Source: Siphonodentalium dalli
Taxonomy: Eukaryota > Mollusca > Scaphopoda > Gadilida > Siphonodentaliidae
Assembly (NCBI GenBank): GCA_032622095.1
Contig: CP136066.1
Coordinates: 190,642,816-190,706,815, forward strand
DNA: 64,000 nt
Direction: 5' to 3'
A program made the translations under genes and the position numbers. This document shows, one piece after another, positions 11,785 through 24,124 of this stretch (its first letter is position 1; each line of letters opens with the position of its first letter). The notes under the pieces were generated by a model. That model saw only the letters and a program-made list of their open reading frames with translations. It did no database searches and was not told where the DNA came from.

Positions 11785-13850
11785 TGCTCTAACCCTTATT
11801 TATGGGGGGGGGGGGGCGTTATGTCTTATTAACAACCAATAGACTTTACACGACGATGACTGTGGCAATACTGAAATGCAAAAAACTAACACAATTCCAA
11901 CCGGCAGCTGGCGCGCGAGTACACATCATCGGACAACAAGTGAATCGATCTAACTAACAGAGCAATATGTTCAGTATAGGCCCACCGGCCCCTCGTTTGA
12001 CCAAGTCAGTGATAATAGCATGAGTGTGTCGGGCGTTAATAATGGCTTAATAGCGACCCGCTCGGAATGTGTAACAGCTGTTTGACTTTTATCTTTTCTG
12101 CCACAATATATCACCATGGGATGTTACTCATTCCTGTCGTGTCGTTAAGATATAACACCGTCAATCATGTTATTAATTAAGTGTAATTGGAGTGTGATTT
12201 AGTGGAGAGTATAACGTTGCCTAAATTTGTACCAACGGCCACACCGACATACCGCTCAATAACAGACGCACAGACTACTTTCATTTATTATATTTATACA
12301 GGGGTTTCCTTATTAATTTCAACACACTCAGATGATGTTTTTCTTCCAAAATATATCTGACATTTGGATATTATACCATGCATGTTATTCCAATATTCTA
12401 CCTGTGAATTGTCAATAGTTTATGACGGCATTCTAAAAATAACACGTTCATGCCGTAATTATATCTACTGCATTTGGTCATCTTGGTCAACATGGTTGGA
12501 TGTTGGTTGGTTTTATGCTGTTTTCGTTTTGGATATAAAACGCACAACCCAATTGGCAGTTGACCAATCACCGGACATGGTTTATTGTAACACACACGCT
12601 ATGTAAGTATTGTTATATAAGCACATTATTTTGACTACCGATGTTACTGCAAGCCAACATGGGCCACCTTAATACTGTCGGAAAGGGATAAAACAGTATT
12701 TTGATATATCATCGATTAGAATAGTGCACACACATAAGGATATCAACCTACAGTTATAATGTTAAGTGCTGGCATCAGCATGTTGTAAATTATTCATGAC
12801 CACTATTAGTCCACATATATAAACACACTCAGCCCACATCCATAAACTTTCAGACGAATGACATCAACATATATCGCGGTTTTTCTAAGAAGGCGCCCCT
12901 TTCATGATCAAATCCAATTTCAAACTATCAACTTGAAGGGGAAAATCATTATCCCTTATAACTAATGTATGCTATAGTACTATAACAACAACTATTTACC
13001 CTTACAAAATGAGAGATATTTTGTTGATTTGTTCTTCATTGTTTATTTTGATACCGGGACAGAATACATATGGAATAAATGTAATGAAAACAGCAATTGG
13101 TGACAATTCTATTAAGTGCATATGTAGATCTTGAATATAAACACTGCTCACAAATAAAACAAGTCAAGCACATCGACTGTACCACTTCATAGAACACATT
13201 GTCTGAACTATGCTAAGCTGTAAATATTTACTACTCGAATCGGGGCGATTCTATCGGCGATAAACTAACAGAAACGATTTCGCCATTGAAAGTCAGTGCA
13301 TTTAATTAATATATAAGAATGAGTGTAGTCAATTTAGATATAATATTTGTAAAAAGATAACTACTTTGAACAAGACTATTCCCCATTTCTATTTGATCAC
13401 CCTACCGGAGTGTTTCACATCACTTTAATGGCTGTGAAATTTATGTCACCCAAATTTGCAATCATATCGTGCTGTCGTAATGGCTTATGCATATATATGT
13501 TGTGTTAGTTATGTTTCTTTATGTCATCTGGGCATAATATCACGATTGAGTCATTCATCCCGCTCAGTAGATGAGCTGGACCCAACGAACAACAACATTC
13601 AACAACAATATCTTTGCTAGGACATATCTGCTAACAATCATCACATTTATTTATGTTATGTTCTGGTATATTCAGGTATATTCGTATCTTCAGGTATATT
13701 AGGAAGTTGCTGTATGTGCATGTGAGCATACCTAAACATATGAAAATTTTTTACCAGCTGTTTTGACGTAGGGTTTTCAATCAAGTTGAACTTTGAACTT
13801 CCTACTGGTGATTTCTAAATGTATTTAGGTAGGATCATAGTGGATATGGA
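11785..13850. other. Unassigned
   Basis: About 2 kb of AT-rich sequence. Only small local repeats, such as TTCAGGTATATT (13670-13705), were seen. Confidence 0.4.
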
Positions 13851-14252
13851 TTAACCCTTTACCCAACAGAACGGCCCTGTGCCAATGCATTCTCTTATAT
13901 ATGCGAGTCGACCATATGTCGCCTCGCATATATAAGAGAATGCATTGGCTTAACACATTAAAAATTATAAAATTGTTAAAGAATGTAAGAAAAAATGGTA
14001 AAAAAGTGTTAAAAAAATATTTTGTTTAGGCCAATGCATTCTCTTATATATGCGAGGCGACCTATGGTCGACTCGCATATATAAGATAATGCATTGGCAC
14101 AGGGCATAACTGTAACTATCACAATGTGGTCAAGGAGCCGGTTCCAATGATATCCATATTTGTATGGTTCTATTGAGACAGACCGAAGATATTTTAGGCT
14201 GTTGAAGCTTTATTTGTCCGGTTTTTGGCCGGTTTGTTGGGTAAAGGGTTAA
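13851..14252. mobile_element. TTAA MITE with two long hairpins, copy 2 (inverted)
   Basis: TTAA (13851-13854, 14249-14252) with CCCTTTACCC ends. It is the reverse complement of copy 1 over its whole length, with a few differences; for example, the A-rich spacer is shortened. The two copies face opposite ways 3.3 kb apart. Confidence 0.85.
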
Positions 14253-14552
14253 CTAGGAGTGAGGCATTGGATCAGTATAATATACCAGAACAGTTTAGAA
14301 AAGCTTGAAGATGATTGAAATGAAAGTCTGGGGTGGGTGCCAAAACCCTGGGCTAAAAAATATATTGTTTTGCACGAAGGGGGCTGGTGGGTATCCGGAG
14401 GGCTGCAAAAAAGCCGAAACAATGTCGACAACTTCAAAGTCACTAAAAGTTCATGGCATTGTGGGGGCACTCAGCTGGAAGACCTTATTGGCATTCACAA
14501 AAATTGCACGTGATATTTTAGTAGCGTATTTACTCTAGTAATTGTGACCTTT

Positions 14553-14646
14553 TGTTTGAAATTTTGCTTTTGATTGCTTTAAATTCTGCATGCATCACGG
14601 TTTTGCTTTTGATTGCTTAAAATTTTGCATGCATCACGGTTTTGAA
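14553..14646. repeat. 45-bp tandem duplication
   Basis: GTTTTGCTTTTGATTGCTT and GCATGCATCACG occur twice in direct order. The sequence from 14253 up to here, and on to about 15180, holds nothing else I recognise. Confidence 0.65.
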
Positions 14647-15184
14647 TGGGCAACCTTACCGCGCTGTTGGTGGCTAACGCGGTATGTTACTGTGGTATTA
14701 CCAGGGTGACACCAGATATAGGTAGTCAATTACGTCTTTATGGATAGGTGTATAGAGTGACATATCCATTATCGAGGGATAATTTGGGGATGGCTGTTTA
14801 TGTTCCGAACGGTGGTGGGCATGGGAGGGGAGTCAAATCCAATCCAATGCCATGAGAGAAAATCTGACGCCTTATGGTGCATTAATTTAAAATTTGTGAG
14901 GAGTTTAGTTTGGTCCATAATTCACAAACAATTCATGAAATTCATTTTAATGCTGATGATTTTTAAACCAACCCGCCATAAGTTTGCGTTACTGAATATA
15001 CGGAATAACACATGTGTTCAACTTTGTGTGGGATATGTATTAAAATTCCTTACTTACCGTTAAACAAAAAAATGAGTTCATTCACTGTTTTATTCCCGGA
15101 TGGAGTTATGGATAAATTATATTCAATGTGTGATACATGTACACATGTATCCTCCTGGGATAGTAAGAGATGTCCCCCAGCGGT

Positions 15185-15625
15185 ATCCGTCTTTATGTTT
15201 AGTTATCTGATTGTTTTCATGATAAAATTTCGTATGTGGATTAGCCACACGCAGCCACAAGTCAAGCTCTATTTTGGGTTCGGTCAACCCACGTTTGCCG
15301 GAGTTATGGTTATTGTTGACTTGGAATTTGCCAATTAGTTTGGTTCCCGGGTGATAACTTTAGTTTTAGTTTTGTATGTGGATCAGACACATGCAAATGC
15401 AAATTTTGATTCAGTATATGTCTATTTGCTCCGAACTTATAATTTAACGATTATGTCGGTTTCCAGGTGATAGCTTTAGTTACAGTTTACTGATTGTATT
15501 AATATTTGGTATGGTATGTGGGAAATTTTTGACTAGTTCCAATCAACAGATCAAGTTAGACTTTAGATTCGGTCTGTCCATTTTTACCGTTGTTGTGGTC
15601 ATCGACAATTAATTTGATAATCTGG
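15185..15625. repeat. Degenerate direct repeat, about 290-bp period
   Basis: A block around 15260-15335 (CAAGCTCTATTTTGGGTTCGG to ATTGTTGACTTGG) resembles 15550-15610 (CAAGTTAGACTTTAGATTCGG to GGTCATCGACAATT). GTATGTGGAT(T/C)AG also recurs. Old tandem duplication. Confidence 0.45.
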
Positions 15626-16700
15626 CCCAGTTCGATTCTGGCTACATGTACGTCCGATGAATTTTGATTGATGACATAAAGTTTTAGAATACATTCGATG
15701 AATTTGGAGTCCGTCACTGCGTGATTAACACATAGTTAGCATTACAGTTGGAAGTAAAGTTTGATTAAATGTTTCATCTCTAAAAAAAGTCACTGTCCAA
15801 TAAATCCACATTGGGGGGGGGGGGTGTGTCAATGATTCAATACAGTTCATGCCTACGGGGTTACATAAAATTGCGAGAAACGACATACCAGTACTAGGAA
15901 TTCACTTTGGGGTTCATCCTGAAATATTAAAACCACTATTTATCTAGAGTTCGAAGAGTTGTGAGTTAATTTAAAGGTACGAGAGCCTGGTGGAAATTTT
16001 ACTGTGTGGCGAGTCATACTCGTTTCGAGGTATATGTATGCATGTTTTTAAAGGTTTGCATTGTGAAAAGGTGAAATTTGTTCGAAGCCTCCACTGTTCC
16101 ATTTTGCATACTTGTGGGCGCAACATGTACGGGCTATATGATGTATTGATTTGTATGTATATCAAGTCCCATTATGCATATATTAGGATGTGTTACATTA
16201 TTCTAATTTCCCCATATAATGTTATATAATGCTGTTTGAGAATTATGGTATACGTCATAGCGACAAGAGACAAAAGAAAGCTCTTCATATAGCGTCAATA
16301 AATGTCACAATTATGTACATGAGTATGAAGGTGTGGATTTGTAAGTAATGGTGTATAGGTTTGTAGTAAAATATATAACAGTTCATTGGTATCGTCGTGA
16401 GTTCTGTAACTCAGTAATGTAGTGTTTAAGCAACGTACAATCGCTTTTCTATATAGTGTATCAGAAAGTTCTCATATTTTAGAATATGCGAAAAGGATAT
16501 AACGTTTCCGGGAAGAGATAAAGCGATATAGTGATTACTCGTCTGGATTGGCTCACAAACAAAACGTTTTTGTAAAAATGCCCTAAACATTTTGTTTTAG
16601 ATTATTTTTTATATATACGATTAGTCTGTATGTGTACGTGGATATAAATATGAATAATTCTCACGCTATCTGATTAATTATTTATATAGTGATATTTGTT
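15626..16700. other. Unassigned; G10 run
   Basis: A G10 run lies near 15813-15822. No gene or repeat family recognised. Confidence 0.4.
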
Positions 16701-16856
16701 TTGGGGGAAGCAGGAAGACAGCCCGGCAGGATTATGTCCCCCAGCAATATACTGCATTACATGTATTATCTAGTTGACTGTCAATTCCATTGTACTATTC
16801 ATATGTGTAGTGTAAATAAAATTAACCTTATCCTATCCCATCCTTTAGCCCACTGA
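16701..16856 (+). repeat. LINE 3' end candidate
   Basis: GTGTAGTGTAAATAAAATTA followed by a short repeat-like tail (CCTTATCCTATCCCATCC) resembles the 3' end of a tailed LINE. No coding part is attached. Confidence 0.35.
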
Positions 16857-17405
16857 TTGTTTGAACGTTAGACGTGGTTTATGTTTGTGAATACAAACTA
16901 CTACGCCCATCGATAAAGGGAAACAGAGCCACTGCGAATCAAGATGTAAATAATCCGAGCCCATTAATAGAGAACCGAAATATTCGCCAGATTTGCTTTA
17001 TCGATTGTGTTCTAAAAAAATGTGAGTTATAGTTTAAAACAATTAGCATTCTCTACAGATGATGCCACGGGCGACATAATTTCAAAGTCACGACGGATTT
17101 CTATCAGTTCACCCACTGACAAATACCGAGCAATTTCCCATTAACATTTGAAATTATGACGATCAACCAACCCTGGGTTAGGACAAATATTACTGACCTT
17201 CAGGTGTGCGTAAATAACACTTGGCAAAGAACCAAGTGTAGTTCCCCCACTGTGAGTATAAGGCCCGGGTGGATTTGGTTGTAAACGAAATCAAACGAAC
17301 ATCATTAGCGGGGGGGGGGGTGAGTACTGCCCCGCCAACCAATCGAGCGTAAATTGTTTTACTCTATGCATTATCGACTAATTGCCGATGTAAAATTGTT
17401 AGATT
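16857..17405. other. Unassigned
   Basis: Contains a G10 run near 17310-17319. No gene recognised. Confidence 0.4.
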
Positions 17406-18588
17406 ATAAGCTGATATAATGCTTATTGTTTCAGACAATGCATGTGATATGCAACGCTCACTAGATGCCTTCAGAGATTATGCAAGTTCGTGGGAACTGA
17501 AGGTAAACACAGACAAGACTAAGGTTATGATTTTTGGCAACAAAAGGGCTGAAGCTGACATAAGATTTTCTATTGATGGACATGAACTAGAAGTTGTTGA
17601 TGAATTCGTTTACCTTGGTGTCAAATTATTTTATAACGGACGATTTTGTCGCGCGATAAAACATAACCGCGTGAAAGCAACAAAGGATATGTATGGACTA
17701 CTATCTAAGGTTCGAAAACTGTCCCTATCAACCGACCTGGCATTGAAACGTTTTGACTGGCTCATTAAGCCAATCCTTCTTTATGGGTACGAAGTTTGGG
17801 GGTCAGAAAATCTAAGGGACCTAGAAGCCGTACATTTAAATTTTTGCAAGTCATTAACACATATGAAGAGGAGTAGTCCAAATTACACGGTATACGGTGA
17901 GCTTGGTCGTTGGCCTCTTTACATTGAGATAAAAAAGAGAATGATATCATATTGGTCCAAACTGATAACCCAACCTGACCACAGATTAATGTACAAACTG
18001 TACAGATTGTTGATTTCCGTTGAAATGGGTGGAAAAAAGGTTCGATTGATTAATTGCTATAGGACAACCATCCAATCTACTGGGTTCGAAGACACTTGGC
18101 AACGCCAAAAGACCACGACACCTTCGATGATAGGCAGTATGCACTCAGCCTTGATTAATGCTTTTAAATCAGATTGGGATAGAGATATATCTGCCTCTTC
18201 TTCTCGTGGCGAATTATGCAGACATCTCAAAACCAAGCCCACTCTCGGTGTTTTTTATTATGAATTGCCATACAGAGTAAGCATTCAAAAAATCAGAACA
18301 GCGAATCATAGATTGGGAGTAGAGGTGGCTAGATGGGGCAAAAATAAAAAGGGGAATAAAACGCAGCTTGTATGCTCTCTTTGTAAGGTCTCTATGTCAG
18401 ACTAATATCATTTTATAATAGTTTGTCCGAAGTTAGCCGACATTAGAGAAAAGCTTATCCCAAATGAGTATTGTACAAATGGATCCATTGATTATCTCTA
18501 TAAACTTTTGAACTCTACTGATCTCATTCACCTAAAAAATCTCACACCATTCATACGCATAGGCATGAAGCGATATGAAGACAACTGA
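17406..18588 (+). pseudogene. Non-LTR RT C-terminal half, 5' truncated
   Basis: The frame starts at a damaged catalytic box: TTA TAA GCT GAT ATA ATG stands where L-Y-A-D-D-M is expected. It then runs DMLIVSDNA-like into the palm/thumb (WELKVNTDKTKVMIFGNK), YLGVKLF and ILLYGYEVWGSENLRDLE, a standard LINE ORF2 order. TAA at 18403-18405 ends the 328-residue frame, but the same frame continues 60 codons: YHFIIVCPKLADIREKLIP to FIRIGMKRYEDN, with TGA at 18586. The TAA is therefore most simply a nonsense change inside the C-terminal Cys motif (CSLCKVSMSD, then YHFIIVCP). No endonuclease and no RT blocks 0-4 remain. Confidence 0.85.
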
Positions 18589-18808
18589 CGCAGATGGCAT
18601 GGTATATCTAAGGATTAAAACTGCAAATTTCCATGCTAACCAGTTATCAACCAGTCCTCGTTAAGACTTAGTGCATATTTGTTATGCATTTTCAATATTT
18701 GATGACTTAATTACCTCTTAGACATGAGTATACCCTATTTATATTACAGGCAACGCCAACGGTGATATACGCCAGCATATAGCATGCTTAAGATTAAGTA
18801 ATAGTCCC

Positions 18809-19692
18809 CTATATGGAATTAGGAATGAAGGCTATGGCGACAGTTTTGGAGGTGTTGTAACTAAGGTTTAATCTGTCAGCCTCATTAGTGCACACACGCA
18901 ATAGGCGACGAAGACCAATCACAGATGGAGATATCAAACACATGTCATCGGCGTATGCCAGGTGGTTCAATAGTTTTGAGCCAATCATGCATCCAATGTT
19001 GGTTCCATTCAAATTCCTTCTCAAATTGTCCGTATATACATTGAATAAGAGAGGGCTTAGTATTCTTCCCTGTCTTACACCGCTGGTAGGGTGGAAGCCA
19101 GATGAATATACAGAACCCCAGCGGACATAAAACAGTTGTTTTTTGAACCACACGGACAGCAGCCTAATAATCTGCTTGGGAACATCTCGACTTTCAAGCG
19201 TTTCAAATAACACGCTGTGGTCAACTCTGTCAAACGCTTTACTGGCATCCATAAAGCAAACAAATACAGGTGTATTCCTAGATGTATAGTATCGTATACA
19301 TTCCTTTAGTGCAAAAATGCATCCATCAGTCGAGTGTCCTGGTTTGAAACCGAACTGATTGTCTGTTGTTAGCAGTTTTTCTGAACATTTAATTAGTATT
19401 GCGTTCTGTAAAATTTTAGACAAAACACACGATAGGGCTATTGGCCTGTAGTTGTCTTTATCGGAAATGTTTTTTGATTTGTTTTTAACAATTGGAATTA
19501 ATGTCACTTCGAGCAATTTGTCCGGAAGATGTCCGTGTATTATCATTGCATTGAACAGATGACACATATATTTACAAATAATTTCATGACAGTATTTGAT
19601 GTGTTCAGGAGAAATTCCGTCAAGACCGCCTGGCTTACCCTTTTCCAGTTTATTGATGGCAATACGAATGTCGTCCTCAGAAAATATTATAG
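18809..19692 (-). pseudogene. Non-LTR reverse transcriptase core, different family
   Basis: On the minus strand the frame is open from about 19692: FSEDDIRIAINKLEKGKPGG, DGISPEHIKYC, then from 19567 the RT core. Visible blocks are NYRPIALSCVLSK, QFGFKPGHSTDGCIFALKE, FMDASKAFDRVDH (block A Asp), GVRQGRILSPLLFN (block B) and LAYADDM (catalytic Asp pair), ending in a thumb-like stretch before TAA at 18809. All catalytic residues are kept and no internal stop is seen over about 290 codons, so this fragment is younger than its neighbour on the other strand. It is truncated at both ends: no endonuclease and no tail. Sequence differs from the plus-strand fragment, so it is a separate LINE family. 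Confidence 0.88.
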
Positions 19693-19739
19693 GGTATTTT
19701 AGGGTATGGTTATATAAGCAACTGTATTCATTTCTATAT

Positions 19740-19869
19740 GTTCGTGGGTGGATACTTGTATATATGTATACATATGTTCTGCATTATGCATGTCACTATA
19801 TATTATATGTTATATATTTTCCTTGTACCATGTAAAATGGCTGGAAATAAACAATCAATCAATCAATCT
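19740..19869 (+). repeat. LINE 3' tail with (AATC)n
   Basis: ATGGCTGGAAATAAAC followed by about four AATC units is a typical CR1/L2-like 3' end. It directly abuts the 5' side of the minus-strand RT fragment, so it belongs to a different insertion. Confidence 0.6.
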
Positions 19870-20709
19870 ATAATGTCATTTTCGGCTATAACGCTGGATA
19901 GATTATAAGCTGATATTCGGGTATACTGTCAATATTCGGATATCTCGACACAAGCAGGTTATGCCCAGTGCGTAGGTAAACTGGAGATCTATGAGATTCG
20001 CGTCTGTGGACTGCTGTGGCCAGGACATTAAACATGTCGGAAAGCCTGATAACAAATAGCCTATTTATTTTCCACGCGTTAAGGTACATTTCCCAGCCCA
20101 TACGACGTTTCGGGAAGTTGACAATGCAAGATCTCATATGACGAAATAGAATTCACCAATGTTGACGACTACGCTTCATACGACCTTTTTGGCCGGAGAA
20201 CCGAAGTATGAAGTTATATTCATCAGTATCTTAACACCGTTGTGATAGTCTATGTATACACATTTATTTTGACACAGTGCCAGCTATGTATGCTTAAACC
20301 CACCGTACGTGTTTGCGCATATGGAGCGGTATATCACAAATTTTAATGGTGGGAAGAAGTGACATCCATATTACGTGGCCGTTGTATTACCTCACAATAA
20401 AATGTTATGTTATAAAGGGTGCTCTGTCGGTAAAATAATGTTCTCCTAATTAGAGATGTATTGTACAAAGAAACGTCAGTTGAAAAAAAAACCGACGTAG
20501 CATGTCAGTATTCGCACTTGTGATATACTGTATACCGGCACCGTGATCACTTCTAGCCCGGTGTCACTGTATCACTAAGTTCCCACCGCATCCCACCCAC
20601 CCGATAACCTAAAAGAACCCACAAGACAATTATATTAAGACACGTATTCGGAACATGTCGCATTGATTTATCCTGTTATTCTTCGCGAAATTGCATACTC
20701 TGTATGCTT
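19870..20709. other. Unassigned
   Basis: No gene or repeat family recognised. Confidence 0.4.
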
Positions 20710-21151
20710 AAAGGGATACTGTACTCAAATGTTGTAGTTGGTTTCTATAGTCTCTGAATCGTAGAATAAGGTAACCATATTTCCATTATTTGGAAGTCTG
20801 TTGAGTACGAAGTAATGTTACGGATGGCAGATTAGCCGGAATGCGAACATTCAAATGATTGAGTAATTTGTGTACAGTTGTCAAGCAAATGTATCAACTA
20901 AATGTTATATTATATGCATACCAGTCCAATATACTCATTTAAGCTATTGTATAGTCACTAGTCAGTGAGTGGCTTGAGTTTTCGCCCCGTATCAACATGT
21001 TTGTTTACACGATCATGTGTGTCACGTGTTGCACAATCCACTATCCGTCGATTAATTTGATTACGTCTTTTACACGGAAATTCGTAATTTAATTTATGGC
21101 TCCAGCCATAAATTAAATTTATATCAAATTATTAACTTTGATTTTAAGATA
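20710..21151. repeat. Interspersed repeat R1, copy 2
   Basis: Direct-orientation copy of 6161-6608, with scattered substitutions and small indels. Same terminal hairpin (TTTATGGCTCCAGCCATAAA). Confidence 0.85.
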
Positions 21152-21499
21152 CATAGATGAACCGTGCCATGGCGTCTACGCTTGTTGTCATTAAACTAAC
21201 CATCGAAATTGTTCTAAATGAGACTAATAGACCTAGGAATAAATCACATGGGAATTCTTCGGAAGTTGTGAAGCAGACAACTCTATTTTATCTGTCTCGT
21301 TTGTCCACTGCCGATTCTGTAATTTAACAAACCAAGACCTTTGCTAACCCGAAGTCACTTATCAATTTCACAGAAACAAAACGTACACGCCACCAGAATT
21401 TGTCTCATCGCAATAGTAAATATAGAACAAATTATATGACGTCACCATTCACCTGTGACTAAGGTATAAGCACCAACGCGCTCTTCGCGAGCTTGTGTT
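21152..21499. other. Unassigned
   Basis: Nothing recognised. Confidence 0.4.
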
Positions 21500-22185
21500 T
21501 GCTACAAATGAGTTAAACTGAGTTGTGGAGAATCTGTTGAACTGCACCAGACGAGCTGCTGAACGTGATTTGAGTTGCTGAACTGAGATGAAGTTTGGTC
21601 AAATTGTGTTCCCTCCATTTGAACTACATAAATCAATCTATCTTCGTAATAATTCAGTTAAATTTCGGTCGAGATAATCTGCTGAACTCTAGCTGACGAA
21701 GTTCATGCTGAACTGGGGTGACGATCGGTCAACTGGTGTTCTCTCACAATATTTGGTCTTTTCCAAGTCATTTACACAACATATTCAACCTAATATTTTC
21801 GTTATAATTGAGTTAAACTGCGTTCGGGAGAATCTGCTGGACAGTACACGATGAACTGATGAACGGGCGTATGAAGTACTGAGCTGGGTTGAGGGTAGGT
21901 CAAATGGTGTCCCACTGTATTTTGTTATAACCAATCGACTACGAGTCATTTTCACAGCCACATCAATTATCTGCGTTATAATTGAGTTAATCTGTGTTAT
22001 TTTGTGAGAATCTGAACAGTAGCCGATGAACTGCTGAACTGGGATGGGGTCGGTTAAACAGTGTCCCTGACTGTATTTTGTTATAGCCCATATGTTACAG
22101 CCATGCAACCAAATAAGTTAGTTCTGAATGAGTGAAACTGCGTTGGGAGAATCTGTTGAACTGCCTCTTGCATTGTGATATACAT
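21500..22185. repeat. Degenerate satellite, about 150-170 bp unit, 4-5 copies
   Basis: Recurring order: TTCGTTATAATTGAGTTAAAC, then GGAGAATCTG(C/T)TG(A/G)AC, GATGAACTG, GGTCAAATGGTGTCCC, ATTTTGTTATA, (T/C)ACACAAC. Start points are near 21510, 21645, 21797, 21978 and 22125. The unit length drifts. Confidence 0.75.
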
Positions 22186-22409
22186 GTAACCCTTAGGTTA
22201 TATGTCAATTACACAACCTACAAAATACTATCTTCGTTACACAGGAGTTCAAATGTATTTTCAAGTAAGAAACTACGCGGGATTGTACATAATAACTTCA
22301 TAATCGTCTGTGGTCAATCCGGGCGAACATTTTGGGCCGAAGAATATTTTGGGTCGAGTTTAAAAAATTGGTCCGAAAATGACTTGCTTGTTTGCTCGGT
22401 CGAGAAATT

Positions 22410-22650
22410 CATATTACCATCCCATCCCCGCCCAAATCACAACCACGTCCACATCCCAACCCACCCCATACATTCATCCCAGCCACAAATCCCAACCTGC
22501 CTCCCATCGCCATCCACATCTCCGTCTACATCACAACCCACACAATCACCGTCCACATCCCAGCCATAAATCCCATCGCCGTCCACATCCCCGTCTACAC
22601 CACAACCCACCCAATCACCGTGCACATCCCACTAATTTGCCACTGATTAA
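22410..22650. repeat. C-rich minisatellite, about 72-bp unit
   Basis: CATCCCAGCCACAAATCCCA, TCGCCATCCACATCTCCGTC and TACATCACAACCCACACAAT recur. Pro/His-rich frames across it come from the repeat; three frames are open at once. Confidence 0.75.
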
Positions 22651-23545
22651 TAATATTCAGAGATGACAATTTTAATTTTAACATTGTTTATTTTCCAACG
22701 CAAAACGCAGAACATAAAGCAAAGCATAGTATAACATGTATGACATAGCACAAGGTATATATTTCCCACAATAATGTAATACACAAAAAGTATGAAACAT
22801 TTTTAACATTTGTATCATTATATCTTTAAATTTACTAAGGCGTAATAATTTCCCAAATCGTAAATTCTGTTCGCACTTCACCCCTGGTGAGGAATTGTCC
22901 AACTGGTACCTCAAGTTTTCAAACTTTTGGAAATTTAAAATCTGACACCCCTATAGTTGGACAGTTTCCAAATGATGGCAATTTCAGTCCAAAAATATGG
23001 CCAAAAGATGAAAATGCCCGAGTTTTGGCCCAAAGCCAACACATTTTTAAACAATGAGAACAATTTCAACCTGTGGTGTAAAATTTCCAACAAATGATTA
23101 GTCAGGAATAACATTTCCAATATGCAGAGATGCACATCATCAAAATGTATATTACGTTGAGAATGAGAAATGCGAAAGCTTGTTTTCCCAGTTAATTGAT
23201 AAGGCATTTTAATAAGCCATGTTTCCAAATACACATTTCTCAGTAAAACTGTCCAAATAGAACCATTCTATGGACTGTTTGGCAGGACATCTTTCGGAAA
23301 TGTTTTGATCTTGGAAGAAAATTTCCAGAAATATATTCGCACGTCACTGTCTCTGCGAAAAAAAAAATATTCTGAAATTATCCTTTAGACTAGTCAATGC
23401 AATAGGCATTTTAGAGTTACCGGTTAATTCGTTCCGGTAAATATCCGGACGTGTCTTACTTTTTTTATCAACCAATATATCTGCGCCCATATCTTACGAA
23501 ATCTTAAACGTATTCGTTTATAAATCATCTCTAAATTATCTCCAA
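22651..23545. other. Unassigned
   Basis: No gene supported; ATTTCCAA-like words recur at 22,920-23,340 without a clear unit. Confidence 0.4.
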
Positions 23546-23547
23546 TA

Positions 23548-23745
23548 CAGTAATGCTCTATTTAATCGACCTCTTACCACAGCAGAATTATGGGAAACTT
23601 TTCAGGATTTAGTCGGAAATATGGTGATGCCATTAATCGGAAAGCTCTCGGCGAACAAGCGAACAAGCCATATTTCGGACTAAATCCTGAAAAGTTACCC
23701 ATAATTTTGTTGTGGTTAAGAGGTCGATCAATTAGAGCATTACTG
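23548..23745. mobile_element. TA-flanked foldback MITE, copy 2
   Basis: CAGTAATGCTCTA and TAGAGCATTACTG ends, TA on both sides (23546-23547, 23746-23747). Same inner motif GGATTTAGTCGGAAATATGG, with a shorter centre than copy 1. Confidence 0.88.
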
Positions 23746-23937
23746 TACATCACATCGGCGACAAGGATAACAATATATCGAAATGGCAAGCATGATACCA
23801 GATTTCCAGGGTTTGATCCGAATCCTGATGCAGGTGCTGTTGGTATACGATGGAGTAAATTGTGGCTAGATAAATACACAGATTATCCATCAAAATTACA
23901 ACAAGATGCACTTGGTGACAAAGCCATTTGCAACTAA
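23746..23937 (+). pseudogene. Possible retroelement gag-like remnant
   Basis: The frame reads GFDPNPDAGAVGIRWSKLWL then DKYTDYPSKLQQDALGDKA, ending at TAA near 23937. An FDP..D....G.RW.KW spacing recalls the start of Gypsy-type gag domains. It is short, has no neighbouring LTR, protease or RT, and may be chance. Confidence 0.3.
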
Positions 23938-24124
23938 AACAGTTGCACTACGATGCGAGAACCAATAAAGTTACTATCAAACATACCAAAGACATTGAAT
24001 ATTCATAAGATATAAACTATGTGTCACAAAATCAGAAAACCAAATCCCAAAAATAAAAACATCCATTTATTTATCAACAACATCAACGCTGTGGGTTATA
24101 CGGTGACAATTATCCACACCAGGG

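Noticed and set aside
15640-15660. B-box-like AGTTCGATTCTGG as a second SINE
   Set aside because: No A box at the right distance upstream.
22379-22666. Pro/His-rich proteins in three frames
   Set aside because: C-rich minisatellite; composition is driven by the repeat.
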